A stretch of DNA of 64,000 nt, from contig BROG01000457.1 of the NCBI GenBank assembly GCA_030159075.1, positions 434,001-498,000 on the forward strand, written 5' to 3'. Numbering within the stretch: the first letter of the stretch is position 1; the number at the start of each line of letters is the position of its first letter. Under the pieces are notes generated by a model. That model was given only the letters and a program-made list of their open reading frames with translations, did no database searches and was not told the origin of the DNA. Source of the stretch: Atrina japonica. Lineage: Eukaryota; Mollusca; Bivalvia; Pterioida; Pinnidae. Positions 61,311 through 64,000 of the stretch are shown piece by piece. The position numbers and the translations under genes were made by a program.

Positions 61311-61404
<94 letters not shown>
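61311..61404. repeat. (TA)n microsatellite, about 47 units
   Basis: An uninterrupted TA run; the Ile-Tyr frame over it is an artefact. Confidence 0.97.
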
Positions 61405-61405
<1 letters not shown>

Positions 61406-61475
61406 TAGTATTTCATGAGAAACTCGCGTTCCCTGGAGGGAACTAGTTTTAACTAACGCATGTGATTTTGTTATA
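61405..61475. mobile_element. Foldback-type element, right-arm remnant
   Basis: ATGAGAAACTCGCG, then GAACTAGTTTTAACTAACGC and ATGTGATTTTGTTAT resemble the right arm of the family and follow a (TA)n directly, as in copy 2, where TA repeats lie between the arms. No left arm was found. Confidence 0.35.
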
Positions 61476-61687
61476 TCTATACTCACAGTGTCGAATCATT
61501 ACTATTCAATGATAAACAGGTTTTGCTTTGCTAAGATATCAACCATCTTGTAAAAATTTGTGTCAAATGTCCATGTGCTTCATATCCCGTTCACTAAGGT
61601 ACAATCTGTCAGCATCTAGCGCTAGTCAAACGTGTTAATAACATAGAAAGTTTTTATATGAAATTTGATTTTTTTTTTTAGAATTTT

Positions 61688-61909
61688 AAAAATTGTTTTA
61701 CGCCACACTCAACAATTTCTCAGTTATATGGTTGCGGCTAGTTTTTATTAGTGCAAGAGAGAACCTGGTTCCAATGTACCCGAGAAGAGACCACAGACCT
61801 TCCGCAGTAAATTAGCTTAGGTTCCAGTGAGATTTGAACCTGCGCTGACCGGAAGTGAAATACTTCATGGGTCAAAGCGCGATGTTCTAACCACTCGATC
61901 ACGGAGGCA
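61688..61909 (-). mobile_element. SINE family A, antisense, nearly full length
   Basis: The tail (TTTTACGCCACACTCAACAA, CAGTTATATGGTTGCGGC) leads to a body with a ~15-bp internal deletion (CCGCAGTAAATTAGCTTAGG). The B box is degenerate (GATTTGAACCTGCG on plus), and the head reads ACCACTCGATCACGGAGGC. Confidence 0.87.
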
Positions 61910-63072
61910 ACATCACCGAGAAGTACGTTCTTTTAACAAGAAACAGAAATTCAATATGGATACAAATTCTATCACGGAATACACCCGACGACAGACCATA
62001 CAAACATGAAAACGGGGAACTAGATATGTCCTAATGATTAGTTTTGTTGGATAGTTGACAACGGGAAAATCAAAACACACTGTCAAATGACCAAAAAGAC
62101 AAAAATGGAAATGGACATTCCATATGACCCATATGTACACAGCCCCATCGACATTTGTTTTTTTTTATTTGTTTTCAAGGCAAATTATCATTGTAATTGT
62201 CTTTTTAGAGAACTAGGCTCTATTATAATTCTGGCAATCCTACATAGACCCATTAAAAGGTCGAAATCGTATTATTGTTTTATTACTACTCCTTTTTTAT
62301 TTATATACAAAATATTGATTTTAGGTAACATATCTGTAATGGATTTCTAATTCTAATAATCTATATATCATGTATATCGCAAGATTCAACAAATGTTACA
62401 TAAACATTTATATATCCACCTTTTCCAGATATTTAACATGAATAGCAGGAAAAGACACTAAACTATCCACACAAGTTCTATATAAAATTAAAAGACATTG
62501 ATCTACTATATTTCTTAAATTCACCGTATCAAGTATACATGTATACGACTCTGCTGGAGTTTGTTCAAATATTCTACTAGAAAAATAAGATGATAAATTC
62601 TTATATTGATATAACTAAAATTTATAATACAAATTTTATTTCATTAATCAACCAGAAACGCAATATGTATGAAACCCTCAGATTATACCAACAAATTCAT
62701 TTTGAAATGCATATCACCACGTTAATATAATATCAAATTAATGGTTCTCGGACACCAAGTTTTCTGCAAACCGACAGTATCCATATGGGTACCAATTGTG
62801 TCCCATTACTGGCTGACTCTCTCCTTTATTCACATGAAGAAGAAGGATAGTCGTTACCGTTCATTTGATATTTAGATATATTGATGATGCTTTGTAAATA
62901 AACACTTACAATAAATTTCTATGTTAATGTGAAAGTCAGGTAAACAGAAAAAGACAACACAAAACCAAGAATATGTGCTTCACATTTTACAATTCACTTT
63001 ACTTAGTCTCCATCGGAAAATGTAGATTTAACCGATATAACAAACATGGCGACTTGCCGACCTATCATCTTT
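61910..63072. other. AT-rich stretch, nothing recognised
   Basis: Short open frames (60-87 codons) only, with no supporting signals. Confidence 0.4.
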
Positions 63073-63212
63073 ATCACCCGTATAATTATGGCTTCTATGT
63101 GTCCCAAACTCAACAAGCATCATCCGTAAAATTACGGCTTATGTATGTTCTAAAATGGGCAAGTATCAACCGTACAATTATGGGTTATATCACTCCCAAA
63201 ATTGGCAGTTGT
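63073..63212. repeat. Degenerate tandem repeat, 46-bp unit, three copies
   Basis: ATCACCCGTATAATTATGG, ATCATCCGTAAAATTACGG and ATCAACCGTACAATTATGG start at 63073, 63119 and 63165. Each is followed by CTTCTATG- or GTTATAT-type and AAA(C/A)T blocks. Confidence 0.75.
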
Positions 63213-63239
63213 GGTTATTAAACTGTGTATACCAACTTT

Positions 63240-63970
63240 ATATAACAGTCCAAAGTCACGTTAGTGAGTTTTATCTCTATTTCCTCAGTTAAAACTAGTT
63301 TTCTCTCGTGAAAGTCAATTTCTCTCATCAATTAGCAAAACCTAGAGATACAAATACAGAAAGAAAAGAATGGAGAAAAATATGTTTTACATTTATGCGA
63401 TTTTGCAGCAGTTAAAACTACAGTGCAACCTGCTATATCGGCCACCTCTATATAAGGATTACCTGTTTATAAAGGCCAGTTTTTTCAAGTCCCTTAACTG
63501 CATACTTCAACCTAATTGAACCTGTGTATAAGGGTCACCTACACATAAAGGTCAATATTTTCTGGTCCCTTGGGTGGCCCCTATTTACAGGTTTCAGTGT
63601 ATTTTTTTTTTCTAAAATCGCATCACCTGGTGGAAAAACTATGTTAATGCTGTTTTGCTGTGTCATTATTCCAGCCAGGAGTACGTACGTACGGGCCGAA
63701 TCCTATATCCCCTCCAATCTTCGTTTGTGAGGGGGTAACTGGAGAAAAACTAGGTTTGACCGATAAAGCACGCCAAAATCACAAAAATGTATTAAACATA
63801 GCTTTTATTGAGATGAATTTACTTTTTCTTGCAAAACCTAGTTAATGCAAGTTTCAAGAAAAATCAGACTAAGTTTTAACTGCAGAGAATCTAGGTTTTA
63901 AACAATTTGCAGACAAAACTAGGATTAATATGGAAAAACTAAGTTTAACTGCGCCAAATGCACAATAATA
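63240..63970. mobile_element. Foldback-type element(s), copy 6, interrupted by a MITE
   Basis: The left part (63240-63417) has CCAAAGTCACGTTAGTGAG, CAGTTAAAACTAGTTTTCTC and GCAGTTAAAACTA. The right part (about 63735-63970) has TAACTGGAGAAAAACTAGG, CACGCCAAAATCACAAAAAT, AAACTAAGTTTAACTGCGCC and more inverted subrepeats. Between them are the pogo-like MITE and about 130 bp of unrelated sequence (containing GTACGTACGTACG). The right end of the family may lie beyond 63970. Confidence 0.6.
63418..63603. mobile_element. Pogo/Tigger-like MITE (family P), complete
   Basis: The left terminus TACAGTGCAACCTGCTATAT and right terminus (minus strand TACACTGAAACCTGTAAATA) form inverted repeats beginning after TA. 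GGCCACC near the left and GGTGGCC near the right extend the pairing. The internal block CTATATAAGGATTACCTG with AAAGGCCAGTTTTTTC is shared with the truncated copy at 37.7 kb. Size is about 185 bp; there is no ORF. Confidence 0.75.
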
Positions 63971-64000
63971 TTTAACGATTGTTTTTCATTTTTGAACATC

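Overview
The window is AT-rich, gene-poor, intron/intergenic-type DNA from an animal nuclear genome. The best guess is a lophotrochozoan, probably a bivalve mollusc. Three things suggest this: the only clear gene is a peptide GPCR of the allatostatin-A/buccalin/galanin receptor type with eukaryotic splice signals; the tRNA-derived SINEs have the TTTTACGCCACACTCAAC and ATATGGTGGCGGCC blocks typical of bivalve repeats; and decayed reverse-transcriptase tails (GVYIS..IRYAR..STY..F) with an ACACCCGCCGTGAG 3' region match a retroelement type I know from bivalve sequences. There are no operons, no rRNA genes and no intact tRNA genes.

Layout. 0-5 kb: a SINE cut by the window edge, a 0.67-kb foldback element built from AACCTAG-type subrepeats, a long (TA)n, two retroelement 3' fragments and a TCN/TCATCG triplet tract. 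5-20 kb: mostly unremarkable AT-rich sequence with a cluster of retroelement tails (10.3-14.3 kb), (AAT)n and (TA)n tracts and one antisense SINE (16.9 kb). 20-32 kb: (ATAC)n, a second foldback element, a TTAA-ended MITE (21.9 kb), a 63-bp tandem repeat (23.1 kb), two weak candidate exons on the minus strand (22.6 and 24.1 kb), a promoter-like block (26.7-27.0 kb), the best-preserved retroelement tail (28.8-29.2 kb) and two adjacent SINEs of different families (30.4-31.0 kb). 32-50 kb: an inverted repeat, more foldback elements, several TA-target MITEs, a TTAA MITE carrying a perfect 35-bp palindrome (49.4 kb) and a (GTA)n tract. 50.9-52.2 kb: the GPCR coding exon on the plus strand, directly preceded by a splice acceptor. 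54-64 kb: a very repeat-rich stretch with a young SINE bearing a 14-bp target duplication (55.1 kb), a ~30-bp minisatellite with a duplicated block (55.6-56.3 kb), nested SINEs (56.9-58.1 kb), a 28-unit, 41-bp satellite in perfect register (58.3-59.5 kb), two antisense SINEs and a foldback element interrupted by a pogo/Tigger-like MITE at the right end.

The GPCR is the only protein-coding feature I can defend. Its 407-residue reading frame is complete and intact; its 5' untranslated exon(s) and promoter lie upstream, either in this window (a weak candidate sits near 26.7 kb) or outside it. The most distinctive sequence structures are the foldback family with short subrepeats in both orientations, the fixed-register 41-bp satellite with higher-order structure, and the perfect palindrome inside an otherwise diverged MITE. 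All coordinates for repeats are hand-read and approximate to a few bases; no search or alignment program was run.
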